Shown here piece after piece: positions 62,615-64,000 of a DNA stretch of 64,000 nt (within the stretch, counting starts at the first letter, position 1; every line of letters begins with the position of its first letter). The DNA is taken from the NCBI GenBank assembly GCA_034521975.1, contig JAXHLR010000002.1, positions 335,001-399,000 of the forward strand, read 5' to 3'. Both the position numbers and the translations under genes were made by a program. Source of the stretch: Acidimicrobiales bacterium (lineage in GTDB: Bacteria > Actinomycetota > Acidimicrobiia > Acidimicrobiales > SKKL01). The notes under the pieces are model-generated. The model was not told the origin of the DNA. It made no database searches and was given only the letters and a program-made list of their open reading frames with translations.

Positions 62615-64000
62615 GCCGCAATGGAGCCCCTCCGGGGAGGAGGGGAGGACTTCATCGGTTGGGGCACGACCGAGGACCTCACCAAGGTGCCGCAATGGAG
62701 CCCCTCCGGGGAGGAGGGGAGGACGCGAGGCTCATCTGGTTCGTCCAGAACGGTCCCTGGTCGCCGCAATGGAGCCCCTCCGGGGAGGAGGGGAGGACAC
62801 GATTCCTCAAAAGGGGTGCTCAGTGAACCGAACCGCCGCAATGGAGCCCCTCCGGGGAGGAGGGGAGGACCCGCTGCTCTCGCCGATGGGTTCACCGTCG
62901 ACGGCCGGCCGCAATGGAGCCCCTCCGGGGAGGAGGGGAGGACTCGTAGGACACCTCACTCGCCTCGGTCGGGAACGCCGGCCGCAATGGAGCCCCTCCG
63001 GGGAGGAGGGGAGGACCCGTCCCCGGTCATGAACGCCTTCTCCTCGGTGACGCCGCCGCAATGGAGCCCCTCCGGGGAGGAGGGGAGGACCGGGAGAGAT
63101 GGCGTATTCGTTCCTCATCAGCGACGGGCCGCAATGGAGCCCCTCCGGGGAGGAGGGGAGGACCCCTCAGTCTGCTCGCAACAGGAGATCGACGCATGAC
63201 CGGCCGCAATGGAGCCCCTCCGGGGAGGAGGGGAGGACGCAGCGGGCCGGCAAGATGCAGGGCGGCGCTGGAGGCGCCGCAATGGAGCCCCTCCGGGGAG
63301 GAGGGGAGGACCAGGAGTTCATCGCCGCCGGTGGCAACACCTCCGAGGCGTTGCCGCAATGGAGCCCCTCCGGGGAGGAGGGGAGGACTACCTGGGCGTC
63401 ACCAAGATCCCCACCGACCTCGTGGAGCCGCAATGGAGCCCCTCCGGGGAGGAGGGGAGGACGAGAGACTGACCGCATGCGCTGCCCGCGACTGCAGCCA
63501 ACTGCCGCAATGGGAGCCCCTCCGGGAGGAGGGGAGGACCTGAGCAGACTGACCGCATGCGCTGCCGCGGAGCTGCACCACCGCCACAATGGAGCCCCTC
63601 CGGGGAGGAGGGGAGGACCTCAGTGACGCTGTCGGTCGCGAACCCGCCGGATCTCGCCGCAATGGAGCCCCTCCGGGGAGGAGGGGAGGACTCACCGATT
63701 GCCCCACCCGTTCGGCGGGTTCATCGCGTCGCCGCAATGGAGCCCCTCCGGGGAGGAGGGGAGGACCAGGCCTTCGAGATCCCGTTCACCAACACCGGCG
63801 ACGTGCCGCAATGGAGCCCCTCCGGGGAGGAGGGGAGGACGGTGTGGCCCCGGTGCGCTGGCCTTGGACGCGGGTGCCGCAATGGAGCCCCTCCGGGGAG
63901 GAGGGGAGGACACGCCCTTGAGGGTTTCCATCGCCTGCGTGCCAGCCGCGCCGCAATGGAGCCCCTCCGGGGAGGAGGGGAGGACTCGAATCGGAGCCGG
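62615..64000 (-). CRISPR. CRISPR array, 19 repeats, continues beyond the window
   Basis: 36-bp repeat starting GCCGCAATGGAG, with an internal 7-bp stem CCCCTCC/GGAGGGG around GGGGA, ending AGGAC. Repeats start at 62615, 62689, 62763, 62835, 62908, 62981, 63055, 63128, 63203, 63276, 63353, 63427, 63504, 63583, 63656, 63731, 63805, 63876 and 63950. Spacers are 35-43 bases. Repeats 13 and 14 carry changes; the rest are identical. The degenerate repeat on the left suggests the leader is to the right, so transcription is probably on the minus strand (repeat beginning GTCCTCCCC). No cas gene is in the window, so the type is undetermined. Confidence 0.97.

Noticed and set aside
62552..63931. Long frames of Pro/Gly/Arg-rich repeats (for example NGAPPGRRGG units) on both strands
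   Set aside because: They are translations of the CRISPR repeats and spacers; the coding pattern simply follows the repeat period and occurs in every frame.

Overview
This window is high-GC, gene-dense DNA from an actinomycete, most likely of the class Acidimicrobiia. That placement is an inference. Two gene blocks match Mycobacterium tuberculosis order: tlyA-nadK-recN-steA-steB-pyrG-NUDIX-xerD and scpA-scpB-rluB-cmk-der. A third block, pgsA-gcvH-FHA-merR-bifunctional nuclease-merR, matches the mycobacterial garA region. murJ, a giant glycosyltransferase fusion, tyrA, aroA and plsC are interleaved. Many transcription units start with a -10 hexamer (TANNNT-like) 6-8 bases before the start codon, so leaderless mRNAs appear to be the norm.

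Layout. 1-1000: 3' end of a 23S rRNA gene, 5S rRNA and a terminator. 1000-10400: TPR protein, quinone oxidoreductase, SSB-like protein, class I aldolase, the 2-oxoacid:ferredoxin oxidoreductase korAB, DUF1015, HAD phosphatase and a phasin-like protein. 10400-24900: a long plus-strand run for rRNA methylation, NAD phosphorylation, recombination repair and envelope/septum assembly, then CTP synthase, NUDIX and XerD. 24900-28000: a DksA-like protein, an HD protein, trpS and galE. 28000-34000: scpA, scpB, rluB, tyrA, aroA, cmk and plsC. 34000-43400: leuA behind a leucine attenuator, AI-2E transporter, HD protein, CopD-like protein, ispH, DUF512 radical SAM protein, der, a PP2C phosphatase and a small zinc-ribbon membrane protein. 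43430: tRNA-Pro(GGG).

43560-49300 is an accessory-looking glycosyltransferase block. One strand carries a tight operon of GT4, PqqD-like protein, HprK-like kinase, a tiny Tat-signal peptide and GT2-TPR. Two more glycosyltransferases diverge from it. It looks like a peptide-modification system acting on the small exported peptide and is the best candidate here for an undescribed system. 49370-60200 holds an NSS transporter, an SRAP protein, DUF2079, HIT, pgsA, the gcvH/garA/merR block, a class II aldolase, a histone-H1-like protein and an alpha/beta hydrolase.

The right end is mobile and defensive. A tnpB-only element (60200-61824) has perfect 20-bp terminal inverted repeats and a 10-bp target duplication that rewrote the stop codon of the hydrolase gene. 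A leaderless VapBC-type toxin-antitoxin pair follows. Then comes a CRISPR array of 19 36-bp repeats plus one degenerate repeat, running off the window edge with no cas genes visible.

Regulation seen directly: a leucine attenuator before leuA, two 11-codon leaderless upstream ORFs whose stop codons overlap the korA and tyrA starts, overlapping divergent promoters between HIT and pgsA, and a hairpin leader before the second merR. No stretch over 300 bases lacks a gene or other assigned feature.
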